DNA of 24,912 bases, taken from contig BMAT01013440.1 of the NCBI GenBank assembly GCA_019649035.1, forward strand, positions 22,552-47,463, written 5' to 3'. The stretch comes from Elysia marginata (lineage: Eukaryota > Mollusca > Gastropoda > Plakobranchidae). Below are positions 1 through 9,967 of this stretch, in pieces. Both the position numbers and the translations under genes were made by a program. Each line of letters opens with the position of its first letter. Position 1 is the stretch's first letter. The notes below the pieces were generated by a model. The model had not been told where the DNA came from and did no database searches. It saw only the letters and a list, made by a program, of their open reading frames with translations.

Positions 1-381
1 GTCCTTTATCTGTCGAATGGGCAGAGGAAGCGAATTCCAAACGTGAGCAGCTGCATAATTTTATGTTATGGAGAGAAAGGACAAACTGCCTTAAGATGCA
101 AATGAATGTTTTCAAATTGGACCGTTTCAGTAAATATGCAGCTAAATAAGGACATGAAAGGCAACTTATGACACAGTCCAGTCTTATACTCGACCAGGTC
201 GGGTACAACCCAACTAGTAACTCTATATTAATGTACTAATTTATGTACTAATTTCCTTTGCATTGTTGGCTGTCTTTCACACATGGGTAAGCCTGCCAAA
301 TTAACTTCTGTTTTATCACTGTGTTTCAAAACTGACACTTGATACAACTGACACTTGTCACAAAGTGAGCATCTCTAATAG
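1..381. other. Non-coding, intron or upstream sequence
   Basis: The first 108 bases are open in frame 1 (VLYLSNGQRKRIPNVSS...) up to TGA, but no splice site supports an exon. No other feature was recognised. Confidence 0.4.
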
Positions 382-530
382 CTTTAATTGCCCTGTTTAT
401 CCATGACATGCGGGCACCAGTGCTCCAGCCAGCCTTGTTCAGCTCTGTGAACCCACGTCTTATCAAGGATCGAATGATCGAGATATTGGCCTCGCTCATC
501 ACAGAGCAGAACAGATTTGCAGGCATTCAG
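382..530 (+). CDS. Internal coding exon (exon A) of an unrecognised type I membrane protein gene
   Basis: The frame with codon starts divisible by 3 is open from 369 to 530, after an in-frame TGA at 366-368. It reads ...ALFIHDMRAPVLQPALF, then SSVNPRLIKDRMIEILASL, then ITEQNRFAGIQ. The exon ends in CAG followed by GTATGT (531-536), a strong donor, and leaves phase 0, which matches the phase-0 start of the exon at 1515. The left edge is uncertain. The best acceptor is ...CTCTAATAG ending at 381; AG at 369 or 420 is also possible, and the pyrimidine tract is poor. The IKDRMIEILASLI stretch looks like an amphipathic helix followed by a strand. The minus-strand ORF over the same bases is taken as a shadow. 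I do not recognise the family. The exon call rests on the donor, the phase match and the protein-like composition. Confidence 0.55.
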
Positions 531-1050
531 GTATGTACTCACACCCATCATCACACTTGATTAAGCTTCAACAAATTATTACACTGAAAGATTGTGACCA
601 TTTAGAGATAAGCTGCAAACTACTTCAGCGTACCATAGACACAATTGAACGTCAAGCATTCAGTTTTTAAAACCCTTTTCTATCTTCTCTTTATATCATA
701 CCTCCCTTCTCTCGTCTTCTCCCGCTCATTCGTTATATTCTAATTCTCTCTTTCTCTCTCTTTCTGTCTGTCTCGATATCATTACCCCTACCCTCTCTAC
801 TTTTTAATTTAAGCATCTAGTATACAGCCTGATAGGTCCTAATCGATAAGCATTAACTTTGTTCCAAGTTGATTTCTTCGATACAAAAATTTCGGTGTAC
901 ATAATAAAAATTATGTAATAATGATGTAAATTATTTGTAAATCATGAGGCACACTGTGTTAAGAACATACTATATCCTGTCATGAACGAAAGCGTTAATA
1001 CTTAAACGTGCTTCGTTTTTGTGTATAAAAAGGCTAAAAGCGAGTTCTTC

Positions 1051-1183
1051 TAGTAGTAGTAGCAGCAGTAGTAGCAGTAGTAGTAGTAGCAGTTGTAGTG
1101 GCAGTGGTAGTAGTAGTAAAAATTATCAATAGTAGTAGTTGTAAAAGTAATAATGATAACAACAACAGTAATAGTAATAGTAG
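1051..1183 (+). repeat. Imperfect TAG/CAG/AAT trinucleotide array in intron A-B
   Basis: Direct reading shows (TAG)n interrupted by CAG, TTG and GTG units, followed by AAT/AAC-type units. It lies in the intron between exons A and B. The rest of that intron (531-1050 and 1184-1514) holds only AT-rich sequence and a short pyrimidine stretch near 690-800. Confidence 0.9.
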
Positions 1184-1514
1184 TATACCGCTTGGGTTCT
1201 AAAACCAGAACTTGACCATTTCTAATGTATTTAAAAAAAAACCAGGCTTAGTTTCAATCTTTATGGAGAATAGCGATTTCAGAGCCATGCTTAGCATCTC
1301 AACAGCAGCAACCTCATTGTCATGCACATTTTTCTTTATGTTGTTTCTCAAAACCCACTGTTACTGTATTGGTGTTAGATATATGTATTGAAATTCGATC
1401 TGCGTTAAAATATGATAACTGCCTTATTTCCCCTTTCCTCCTTCTTAACACACACTGGATCACTCGATCAACTTTGACACTGACCCTGGACCTACGTATG
1501 TATGTGTGTCCCAG

Positions 1515-1691
1515 GTGGAGTATGACGGGAAGGAGAACTTGTACGTATACGGCACGTTATTGGACCGCTCGCCTGTGGACAACACCGACATCCCTCACGC
1601 CAAACCTCACGCTATGGAAGAAGCTTTTCTGTTCCTAGGCGGCTCAGTACGGTCTCAGCTAAGCTCCTATATCCTTACACCAGACGGCAAG
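1515..1691 (+). CDS. Internal coding exon (exon B) of the same membrane protein gene
   Basis: This 177-nt exon encodes 59 codons, starting VEYDGKENLYVYGTLLDRS and ending LSSYILTPDGK. The acceptor is TGTGTGTCCCAG, ending at 1514. The donor is AAG|GTGTGT at 1692. Both edges are phase 0, so the exon joins exon A (530) and exon C (2623) without breaking the frame. Its GC content and balanced residue mix are clearly higher than in the flanking DNA. The predicted structure is a strand (NLYVYGTLL), an acidic loop, an amphipathic helix (MEEAFLFLGG...LSSYIL) and a turn, consistent with part of a small extracellular domain. The domain family is not recognised. An AGT/TAG microsatellite begins only a few bases after the donor. 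Confidence 0.75.
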
Positions 1692-1692
1692 G

Positions 1693-1709
1693 TGTGTAGT
1701 AGTAGAAGC

Positions 1710-1744
<35 letters not shown>

Positions 1745-2062
1745 CAGCAGCAGCAGAAGTAGCAGTAATAGTAGTAGAGGAAGTTGTAGTAGTTGGTGGT
1801 AGATGTATAGGAAGTAGTGGTGATAGTAGTAGTAGTTGGTAGTGGATGTAGTAGTAGTAGTTGTTGTTTAAGTTGTAAGTGGCAGCATCAGAAGTAGTAG
1901 TAATAGTAGTAGAGGAAGTTGTAGTAGTTGGTGGTAGATGAATAGGAAGTAGAAGTGGTAGTAGCAGTAGTAGTTGTAGTGGTAGTAGGTGTAGTAGTAG
2001 TAGTTGCTGTTTAAGTTGTAGTAGTAGTAGTAGTAGTTGTTGTAGTAGTAGTGGTAGTTGTA
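1693..2062 (+). repeat. Long imperfect AGT/TAG trinucleotide array directly after the exon B donor
   Basis: The array starts within the donor region (AAG|GTGTGTAGTAGTAG) and runs about 370 bp with TTG, GTG, GGA and AGC variants. A partial duplication is visible: the block around 1765-1805 and that around 1905-1945 share GTAGTAGAGGAAGTTGTAGT. Apparent poly-Ser, poly-Val and poly-Tyr ORFs here are frames of the repeat, not genes. Confidence 0.92.
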
Positions 2063-2136
2063 CTTTAAAAGATTCTAAAGCTATGAAACTAGAAGTGGAG
2101 AGGAGAAAGCTTTAAGTGGAAATGGCCGAAATATTA

Positions 2137-2204
2137 TTAGTAGTAGTTGTAGTAGCTCTAGCAGTAGCAGCATCAGCAGAAAGAGTAAAGGTAGTAGCAG
2201 GAAG

Positions 2205-2242
<38 letters not shown>

Positions 2243-2273
2243 CAGTAGTAATAATAGTAGTAGCAGCAGCAGC

Positions 2274-2313
<40 letters not shown>

Positions 2314-2330
2314 TAGGTGGTAAAAGTAGT
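2137..2330 (+). repeat. Second AGT/TAG trinucleotide array in intron B-C
   Basis: TAG/CAG/GTG units in the same orientation as the arrays at 1051, 1693 and 10451. The 2063-2136 spacer is unique sequence. From 2331 to 2622 the intron is plain AT-rich DNA ending in the exon C acceptor. Confidence 0.9.
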
Positions 2331-2622
2331 TGAGGTCGCCGCTAATAAAGATAGTGTCTTTTATCAAAGAAGCTTTATAGGCATTGGGCGGAAATTTAGA
2401 ACGGCTTTAGTTGTGTATTAAGTACTCTGGTCCTACATCTTCTGTGCGAGACAATGTTTTTATTACGACACAGGTTTCGTTTTCATAGCTCTTTTTTCCT
2501 CGGTAATCTCGTATTTGAGAAGTATTTTGATTTGATCAGTTTTAAGGGTGAATGGCCTGTATCAGCTATTCAATAGAAGAGCACTCAGTCACAGAAGCTT
2601 CACTTTTAAATGCCTTTTCCAG

Positions 2623-3073
2623 AATGTTACTTTAGTACCTACGAGGATTCTCCGTATGGATTTCGCTAAAGACTTTACGACTGCTCCACCAACAAGTCCT
2701 ACATCAACACAAGCCCCGCCTATGCCTCCGAGAAAAACCACACCCCAAATGACCACGCCTACTCCTATCACAACCACGGCCTTATCTACAACCAACACTC
2801 CCAGGTCAAACTGTCACTCTAGTGCCGCCCAGTCTTCACCAGTGCAACCACCGAATTGGCGGAGCTGTCAGCCTCTTTGCTCCGCCCACCATATGTGTCC
2901 ATGTGAGTCACACCTTTCATCTAAGGTCACTGCTGGCGGGACCCAGCCTTGCAACTGCGCACAGGACTGCCCAGTACCGACCAGAAGCACTAACCCCACA
3001 AGCTCCAGTGGTCAGTTTAATAGTGGACAAAAGGGTCAGAAGAAATCTTTATCCAGCAACAACGTGACAATCG
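2623..3073 (+). CDS. Coding exon (exon C): Thr/Pro-rich stalk and Cys cluster of the same membrane protein
   Basis: The exon has 451 nt: 150 codons plus one base. The acceptor is TGCCTTTTCCAG, ending at 2622; the donor is ATCG|GTAAGA at 3074. It enters at phase 0, matching exon B, and leaves at phase 1, matching exon D. It starts NVTLVPTRILRMDFAKDF, whose NVT is a possible N-glycosylation site. A mucin-like stalk rich in Thr, Pro and Ser follows (TTAPPTSPTSTQAPP onward). Next is a cluster of seven Cys, spaced C-x3-C-x5-C-x-C-x14-C-x-C-x3-C (CQPLCSAHHMCPC ... CNCAQDC). A Ser/Gln/Lys linker then ends in a second NVT just before the membrane. The open frame upstream to 2548 includes intron sequence, and its ATG is not taken as a start. 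I place the stalk outside the cell; I cannot name the protein. Confidence 0.78.
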
Positions 3074-3724
3074 GTAAGATTTTTAAAATATCACTCTCTG
3101 ATTAGCTACTTGTCCAAATTAGTGACTCAGTAATTTTCACACTATAGGGCGTTGACATTCGAAACAATGCATTTTCTGAGGTTCCTGAGGTTCTAAGAAA
3201 TCATGAACGTTTTGTGAAAATGTTACAACGTCTACAAACTGATTTATGACATACAGAAAAAGAGAAATAAATCTACTTTTGAAATCATTAATTTTTCAAA
3301 TTATAATTTCCGACACCACATTTATTCGGAGTGGTCACAAGACCTATATAAACTTCCATGACAAACTGATAAAGAATCTTCAAACTTATTAGCTAATGTT
3401 TTTTTCTATTATTGCGTATGCTGTGGTCTATCTCACTCAACAAGTTTTGTTCGAGTGTTTTCTAATACCATTAAGTTTTCAATCATTCTGCTGATCATTC
3501 TGCTGAGTTCAGTGAACTCACAGTATCATATCGTTATTTTCTTCTTTTTGTCTTGATAGAAAACGTGTATAGTTCCTGGTTTTTACCCGGCTGCTTCTGA
3601 AGGCCTTCTTTCGCGTTAAAAATTTGAACCGTGCACTTTTAAAAGTTTACCTTTGCAAAAGCGCCATTCACCATCTTATACAAAATAGTCTAGGAGCTAT
3701 GAAGTTTTAATAAAAGATGGTTAT
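3074..3724. other. Intron C-D, first part: no recognisable feature
   Basis: AT-rich intron sequence after the exon C donor. No ORF, repeat array or RNA gene was recognised. ATTCTGCTGATC is repeated back to back near 3484-3505. Confidence 0.5.
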
Positions 3725-4032
3725 TGTGTTTCACCGCCAAAGGCAGTCTAAAAACTTAACACCTTTCCCGTCAGCAGACCTTTACACGCCAGAGCAAATT
3801 CAACAAATAATTTCAGAGCATTACAGCACGGCTGCCCGTTAGGCGCTCAAATACTATCATTCCACAAATGTCAAGCACTGCATTTAACCAATTACAAGTG
3901 GGTGGACTGAGAAAAGCGTTGTTAAATTGCTTTTCGAAGGCAAATACAACATGAGTTGCGGTTGAGAATTGAACCAACAAACCATCGGATTACGAGTCCT
4001 ACGCTTTAACCACTGAGTCATGCTGGTCCACA
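3725..4032 (-). mobile_element. tRNA-derived SINE, family 1, copy 1 (minus orientation)
   Basis: Read on the minus strand from about 4032, it opens GGACCAGCATGACTCAGTGG, which contains a pol III A-box-like segment. A B-box-like GGTTCAATTCTC follows. The body continues to TAATGCTCTGAAAT, TTGAATTTGCT and finally GGCGGTGAAAC near 3725. The same landmarks occur in the same order in the plus-strand copy at 6142-6450, which defines the family and its length of about 305 bp. No clear target-site duplication was found. It sits inside intron C-D. Confidence 0.75.
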
Positions 4033-4339
4033 TTGTACTCATCATCTTGCATGCAGCTCTTTACAGTTGAATTGAACTAGATTTCTCACAGTTCAATTTT
4101 CCCTTTTTCACACACCATTTCCTTTCTCCATTAAACCATCATTGTAAAGGTCTTGCCCTTAGGCTAAACTTTTAACTGAATTAACTAGTTTCATAGAAAG
4201 CCTTAAAGCTGAGCTTGAATTCCTCTGTTTATTCGGCGCCGCTGGGCAAGAGAACATCGACATACGCTTGTTAAAAAAATCTGGCTTGTTTAACTTTATC
4301 TTGCTTCTGACGAAAGGTCACCATTTTTATTTGACCAAC

Positions 4340-4344
<5 letters not shown>

Positions 4345-4417
<73 letters not shown>
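4345..4417 (+). repeat. (GA)n microsatellite, 3' tail of the adjacent SINE
   Basis: About 73 bp of GA repeat interrupted by ACAGACAG. On the minus strand it is a (CT)n tail at the 3' end of the SINE at 4418-4684. Confidence 0.95.
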
Positions 4418-4424
<7 letters not shown>

Positions 4425-4684
4425 GGTTGGTTGAATTCTAACATCTCTTTTCAACTACAAGATTATGTCAGAGACGGCGCTTAGGGCAATTGAAAGCGTG
4501 CTGCCACACCGTGATGCAAGGAGCGCTTGCATCACCAGACTAAGCACTAAATCCATAATGCCAGACACTAGGCAGATCAGCTGCTAATTCCAACTTTAAA
4601 GTCCTTGATTTGACTCGGCCGGGGATCGAACCCCGCACCTCCCGATCTCTGAGCGAGCGTCGTACCGCTGGGCCACACGAACAG
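4418..4684 (-). mobile_element. tRNA-derived SINE, family 2 (minus orientation), near the exon D acceptor
   Basis: On the minus strand the head reads GTTCGTGTGGCCCAGCGGTA, with an A box TGGCCCAGCGG. A B box GGTTCGATCCCC lies in the reverse complement of 4617-4630. The body contains a perfect 10-bp inverted repeat, GTGATGCAAG / CTTGCATCAC, at 4511-4520 and 4526-4535 with a 5-base loop. It ends in (CCAA)n and then the (CT)n tail. No clear target-site duplication was found. The tRNA-like head lacks a credible full cloverleaf, so it is not called a tRNA gene. Its 5' end lies about 60 bp from the exon D splice acceptor. Confidence 0.75.
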
Positions 4685-4744
4685 TTCCTAGCTTTCTTCG
4701 CTATGTACATAATTTTACAAAAACGGCTTTGTCATTGTTTCCAG

Positions 4745-4881
4745 GTAGTTTGGTGGGCGCTATGCTGGGTGCCCTTGTTCTGGGTCTGATCCTTGGCTTT
4801 GTGGCGACCCGGCTCTACCACGTGATGAGGAAAGTTCCAGACGTCCGCCTCGTCAACGGCGACGATGACCTCAAGTACTGA
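4745..4881 (+). CDS. Terminal coding exon (exon D): transmembrane helix and short cytoplasmic tail
   Basis: The acceptor TTGTCATTGTTTCCAG ends at 4744. The first two bases (GT) complete the Gly codon begun by the last base of exon C, giving NVTI-G-SLVGAMLGALV. A hydrophobic segment follows (LVGAMLGALVLGLILGFVA) with two GxxxG spacings, typical of single-pass helices that pack together. The basic stop-transfer RLYHVMRK comes next, then the acidic tail VNGDDDLKY and TGA at 4879-4881. The sequence therefore predicts a type I membrane protein with a tail of about 25 residues. No kinase, PDZ-binding or endocytic motif is obvious. The exon's only flaw as evidence is its shortness; splice-phase agreement and the helix/tail order make it convincing. 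A tRNA-derived SINE ends about 60 bp upstream of the acceptor. Confidence 0.82.
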
Positions 4882-5859
4882 CGTCAAATGACCTTGCCGG
4901 GTCCGCACGTCAGCCCAGAAAATACGGCTTTAGGGGTGAAACATCACAGCCACGCATTACACGGTGGAGACACACTGCGTTTCAAAACATACAGTTGTCT
5001 ATTAGATCAACAACAACAAAAAAGGCGCTTGAAAAATCCCAAACGCAAAACAGATCAGTAAGGTTATGAAGCGAGACAGACAGAAAAAAGCACACACAAA
5101 AAAGCTTGATACATCGCCACAAGCTTCTTTTGTTAATTTGAGAAATCGTTTTTGACGATTTGTTATTTTGCTATGATCACTTCAAATGCATACTTATTTC
5201 CAATGCAATATTAACTTTATCACACACTGTCTTCTTGTATTTATCAAAAGAGCGTGAGTTTAAAGAACGCACTGCATCACCATGGTTGGGTGGGTGGATG
5301 GATGTGGAGGGAGGTAAGAAGATAATTGTTTAGAGTGTTTATTTGGGAAATTGGAAAATTCCAAGACAGACATTAAACCGCGAGAGATAAATGACAGGGG
5401 AGCTCAGGGGAAGCTTGAATGACGTGTTCATAGAGAGATCTAGAATCCAGTGTGGACTTACAAAAGCGACATTTAGTTTCTGACAAGACTTTCAAGCTTG
5501 TGAAGACAAAAAGAAGCTTACACTGGCGGGGTCCAGGAAAGGGAAAACTATTTTAAAGATCTGTCGGGTAAGGGGGGGGGGAGAAGAGGGAGAATAATAG
5601 AAAACTAACTGCAAGATTAGTTTGAAAATGTAAAAAAGCTGGATATCAAAGGACTGAGCTGATAGGACTATGTCACGTGTTAATGAAAATATTCATGTTT
5701 AACATAACTAAGCTGTAAAAAAGTACTTCATAATCCCAAAAGCTACACCCTTGAAAAGGACCAAAGATAGAACGCAAGCAAGCTTGTTGAGAGATAGTTA
5801 GACGGCTATGATTTAAAATATCATATGATAAAGATATGCTGTATAACCCGCAAAATAAA
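4882..5859 (+). other. Probable 3' UTR of the membrane protein gene
   Basis: Non-coding sequence after the TGA. Candidate poly(A) signals in the sense strand are ATTAAA at 5372-5377 and AATAAA at 5854-5859. A G run of about nine sits near 5572. Nothing else is recognised. The true transcript end cannot be decided from sequence alone. Confidence 0.4.
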
Positions 5860-6141
5860 CAGAATATTATGAAGAGAGCATCAGATCTGACGTCACGTTC
5901 AGGGTATTGTTGAGTGCCTTAGTTTTACGCCCCGCCTTCTAGACTGGAAAGAAATTCTTGAACAGACACTCTAGTTTTTTGCTAACAATTTTAGTCCTAT
6001 TAATACAAAAATCCTTTTTGACGACAGCAAAATTTTTGACTAGCGTTATTTCAGGTACATCAGAAAATGTCAACGCATTGTTTTAACCGTGCCAATGTGA
6101 AATCTTTTCATTTAGAATGTTACAATTTAATGTCATGTTTG

Positions 6142-6450
6142 TGAGGCAGCGCTGGTCAGTTGTTAGCGTATAGGACTCTTGTGCCGGAGTTTGCGGATTC
6201 GATTTCCAACCACGACACATGTCGCCTTAGGAAAGCAATTTATTTATACTTTCCCCAAAATACCCACCTGTAATATGTGCACTGGCTATGGGCTGTGCCT
6301 GAAATATATGCAATGTTAGTATCAGAACGACTAACAGTCAGGCGGACTGTAATGCTCTGAAATATAAGTTGAATTTGCTTTGGTGTGTATGGGCACACTG
6401 GGGGAAAATGTAAAGTCTTCAGATTGCGTTGAGCGGTGGAAGACTATAAC
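6142..6450 (+). mobile_element. tRNA-derived SINE, family 1, copy 2 (plus orientation)
   Basis: The head reads GAGGCAGCGCTGGTCAGTTG and then TTAGCG (A-box-like). A diverged B box, GGATTCGATTTCC, lies near 6194-6206. The body shares with copy 1 (3725-4032) the segments GTAGGACTC/GTATAGGACTC, AAAGCAATTTA, CACCCAC(C)TGTAAT, TAATGCTCTGAAAT, TTGAATTTGCT and the end GCGGTGRAA. It is more diverged in the B box than copy 1, so both look old and immobile. Confidence 0.75.
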
Positions 6451-8087
6451 TATATTTTTTTGCTAGAGGTTAGATAAAGTGCGGTTTGGTTATATTTCAT
6501 TGTTTCTTCGTCATATTTTAAATAATGTTTGATTTTTATGAAAACGCTGCGGCAATGATCAAAAGTTCAGACTCCAAAGTTGAAAAAAAAACCCTAATAA
6601 TTATTCTCATTTAAAAACATGGCTAGATTTGTACGGGAATGACTTAGGGTAAGATACACTTCATGTTTATGATTATATAAAACGTTACAGGAAGAAGAAT
6701 TTTTTGAAACATAAGGTAAAACGACATATGTGTTTTGGCATTATTTTTATGGTTCTCCTCTTTCTCTCTTTCGCTTGTTCTTTTGCTCGAGCTGCCGGTC
6801 TAACTTATCCATTCTGGTTTACTGTCTGACTCTATTGAGGCTGTGCTCATTACATAAGTATAGCGTCTCGCTATCAAAATGGCGGACACTCACGGAAGTT
6901 AAAGTAAAACACATTTGTGCAAGGAATCAATGTGACCATTTGTTATGTTGATCTACATTGATCCTTAACACAAAAGAGTTATACTTTAATTTCCGAGATC
7001 GTCAGCCATTTTGACATTGAAATGCAATATTTTTGCGATGTGCACAGCCTCAATAGAACGACAAAACTTTGACACTTCAAAGCACTCTTTCTATTTCTTT
7101 GTACCTCTTATGTTCAACTGTTGGCCCCTCTTTGTACGTTTTTCCTAATATTGCTGTCTCGCTATCTGTCTTCACAAAGGTTTTCGATTGCTATGACTTG
7201 GTGACAATCAATCTGCTTTTTTCCCCTCTTTCTTCTCTAGTTTTCATTTCTCTCCCCCCTCTCTCTTTTTGTGTCTTTCTTTCATCTTCTATTTGTATAC
7301 CATCTGCAACCACTTTCGTCCCCTGTTTTCTAGTTACATCTCTTCCCCACCTCTTTCCAAGTGGTCTTTTCTCTCTTTATCTTATTTTATTCGTGTCGGA
7401 CACTTGCCTCAGCGCTCTGTAGTACACTGTTCTCTTCTTTTCTACCCCCTTCTCTTCTCTCTGTCTCACTATCTCTGTCCACCTGTATCTCCTGCCTTCT
7501 CCCACCCTTCGCACTACGTTCTATAGTTTTCTAGCTTTTTCTTTATACCTCTTTACTCTTTTCATAGTTTTCTCTATCCGTACTCAATCTGTGTGCAGTG
7601 AAATTTTACATTTTAATATTCAATGTAATGTATTTTTTATGTTTGAAGATCAAATGTTATTTTACTCAATGGCATGGTGCATGCTTTTCTGTAATACTCA
7701 TCATTAAAACTAATCGCCTATATAAACATATGTAATATCTTTTCTCAAATCGTAAACAAACCGTTTTTCTTTTTCCCCTCAAGCTGTTTTGTATTCAAAT
7801 CAATCCAATTAACAGATAAAACAAACAAACAAACAAAAAAGACCGAAATACTACCCTGATGTTATTCTTTGTTTGAGCTCCAGAGAGCTATAAACACTAA
7901 ACAACTGGCCCCTTTGAGAAACGGTGACAACAACTATGATTCAGCCGTTAGATTGCAATGCCTATACTCAAAACGTATGCCTAGAGCACAAAAGGAAAAA
8001 AGGAACCCTGTCAAAATGTTCATGTGTTAAAACCATGCTAGCTTAGAACAACAGAGATGTATAGTTATATCTCAGTGTAAATAGATA
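6451..8087. other. Intergenic, AT-rich, with a pyrimidine-rich block
   Basis: No gene was recognised. From about 7205 to 7570 the plus strand is strongly pyrimidine-rich (CTTT/CCTC/TCTC), which creates long but low-complexity Leu/Ser/Phe ORFs. A short (AAAC)n run lies near 7822-7838. The sequence TCAAAATGGCGGACA near 6874 is noted without assignment. Confidence 0.6.
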
Positions 8088-8097
8088 TAAATAAGTA
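8088..8097 (+). repeat. Target-site duplication, left copy
   Basis: TAAATAAGTA, identical to 8369-8378 on the other side of the SINE. Confidence 0.9.
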
Positions 8098-8368
8098 AGG
8101 TAAAGGTAAAGGTAGTCCCTTACTCGACATGAGCGTAGGGGAACAAGGAGCAGGGTCCTTGTTTTTCTAGGCACACGGCATAGTGAGGTAGTTTGCCATT
8201 GCTTTCCTCGCCGCCTTTACTTTCGTCGAGTCTTAAGAGACCTAGCTACCCATCAAGTGCTGGGTGGGCACAGGGGAGCAAATGAAGTTTAGCCCGGACT
8301 GGGGATCGAACCCGGGACATCTCAGATAGCGGTCAACCGCCCTACCGATTGCGCCACTGCTCACCCAG
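8098..8368 (-). mobile_element. tRNA-derived SINE, family 3, intact with target-site duplication
   Basis: Read on the minus strand from 8368: CTGGGTGAGCAGTGGCGCAA, A box TGGCGCAATCGG, B box GGTTCGATCCC (in the reverse complement of 8304-8316), a tRNA-unrelated body containing GCAATGGCAAACTACC, and a 3' tail of TACCTT repeats. The 271-bp element is flanked by identical 10-bp direct repeats TAAATAAGTA at 8088-8097 and 8369-8378. These are the target-site duplication expected from LINE-assisted retrotransposition. Head, body, tail and duplication together make this the best-defined mobile element here. Confidence 0.92.
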
Positions 8369-8378
8369 TAAATAAGTA
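8369..8378 (+). repeat. Target-site duplication, right copy
   Basis: TAAATAAGTA, identical to 8088-8097. Confidence 0.9.
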
Positions 8379-9967
8379 CCCAGTTGAAAAATAGCTTCAT
8401 TTTCATTCATGTGTAAAAGTTAATCAACAGGTTTCTTTCCTTGTGTTCTTTTAAAAGGTCCAGAATTCGGCATAAGTTTTCCTTCACATTTTGTCAAATT
8501 TAAAACATAAAAATTTTGGTAAAGGAAAGCTCACCTTTATGCCCTAGACGGGAAACCTTAAGAAAAGGTGTACCGAGATAGTAAATATTATTGTTTTACC
8601 AACGCACCATTCTGGAACGCACCATGATAAAATTTGCTTTCCAGAGCACAACGTCTAACTTTTACAATGGTTAGCCTTCAAATCTAGATCTAGACGTTGG
8701 TGTGGATTCGGATTTTAAAAGGATTTCCTTTTCACCCTAATTGGATAAGAAATATGCCTTAGTAAATTTTTCTAGGTTTTAAATCATAAATTGTTTGAAG
8801 CTCTGAGTTGTCTCGCATTCAAGAAGATAATGGCAGTTTAGTCCCTTGCTCCACCATAATTGAGATGCCCATTTTTTGTTCAGAGTGTTTTAGGGTATTT
8901 TACAAACAAAATTTATTTCTATCTTAAAAGCAAGTCTACACAGCATAAGAGACCAGATTTTTAAATGAAACATCACAACCGAAACCTGGCGGGTGGAGTC
9001 AGACTGCTTTAAAAACTTTAAGAACTTTAAGAAACTGCGCATCACCCCAGCGAGGAAAATAAGAATGGCAAAAACCAAGATAGAGTGGGTTTAATCTTAA
9101 GACATAATATTTAAGAAGAGTGAGAGAAAAGTATTATGGCTGTATAAAATTGAAAGGATCTTAACAACACAGAGATTCGAGATGTGATAACGTTAAACTT
9201 AGTTTTAAAACCCAGTGTCGACCGCTTGACAAAGTGTATAACACAATATTTCTCATGCAGTGCAATTTTTCGAAGAGCGCCCCCCCCCCCCCCGTTGCCA
9301 TTTAGATCATCCCTTTTTAACTCAACACCCTTTCCACAAACACAAATAGATAGCCGAATGATTCACGCTGTGCAGAGAAGATCTAGAGGCTTAAGACTTT
9401 AACTTCTATATGCTAAAGCAAAATAAATTTTGTTGTCAATATAACTGAATTAAAAGAGCATCATTCTATGAAGACGACCCACTTCTGCCGTGCAGAAATC
9501 CTCTAGCTTATACTCATTATGAGACAACCACAGCAAACCACACACAATTCACGTGGCCTAATTCAAAAGGACTAATTTTAAGTCTGAGCCCTCAATTGTA
9601 AAATGTTTTCTTTTGAAGTAAAATATCTCCTATTGTTAAAGTATCTTTGCATTTTTAAATGCTAGGACTTAAAAAAACTAGCGCTCCTATAGAATGAATG
9701 TGCATAATTCAAATTATTAGTATAATTATCGTTCTTTCTCACATAAATTCTACGCTACTGCCTTTGATTTGAACAGAGCAACCTGATTGTTCAGTTTGTC
9801 TAGGAGACGCCATCTGCAGTTCTGTACTGCCGTTAACTTTAGGTCTGTTCTCGTTACACACAACCTTTTATGTAAAGAGACCATAGAATAAATTAAAGAA
9901 GCGGCCCAAATAAAACACCGCATCACGCAATGGATGTGTTGAGCAAAGAAAGCCCCGAAACCTCCTT

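Noticed and set aside
326..526. Minus-strand 66-codon ORF
   Set aside because: Lies opposite exon A, which has a strong plus-strand donor and phase match; no minus-strand splice or start context was seen.
1506..1802. 98-codon ORF with a poly-Ser end as a stand-alone gene
   Set aside because: Its first half is exon B; the Ser run is the intronic AGT repeat read past the donor.
2116..2367. Poly-Val and poly-Tyr ORFs
   Set aside because: Frames of the AGT/TAG microsatellite.
4605..4682. Possible tRNA gene on the minus strand
   Set aside because: A and B boxes are present, but an acceptor stem and full cloverleaf are not, and it heads a SINE body. The same applies at 8300-8368.
6730..7526. Hydrophobic ORFs of 73-117 codons
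   Set aside because: Low-complexity Leu/Ser/Phe frames from a pyrimidine-rich tract; no domain or splice support.
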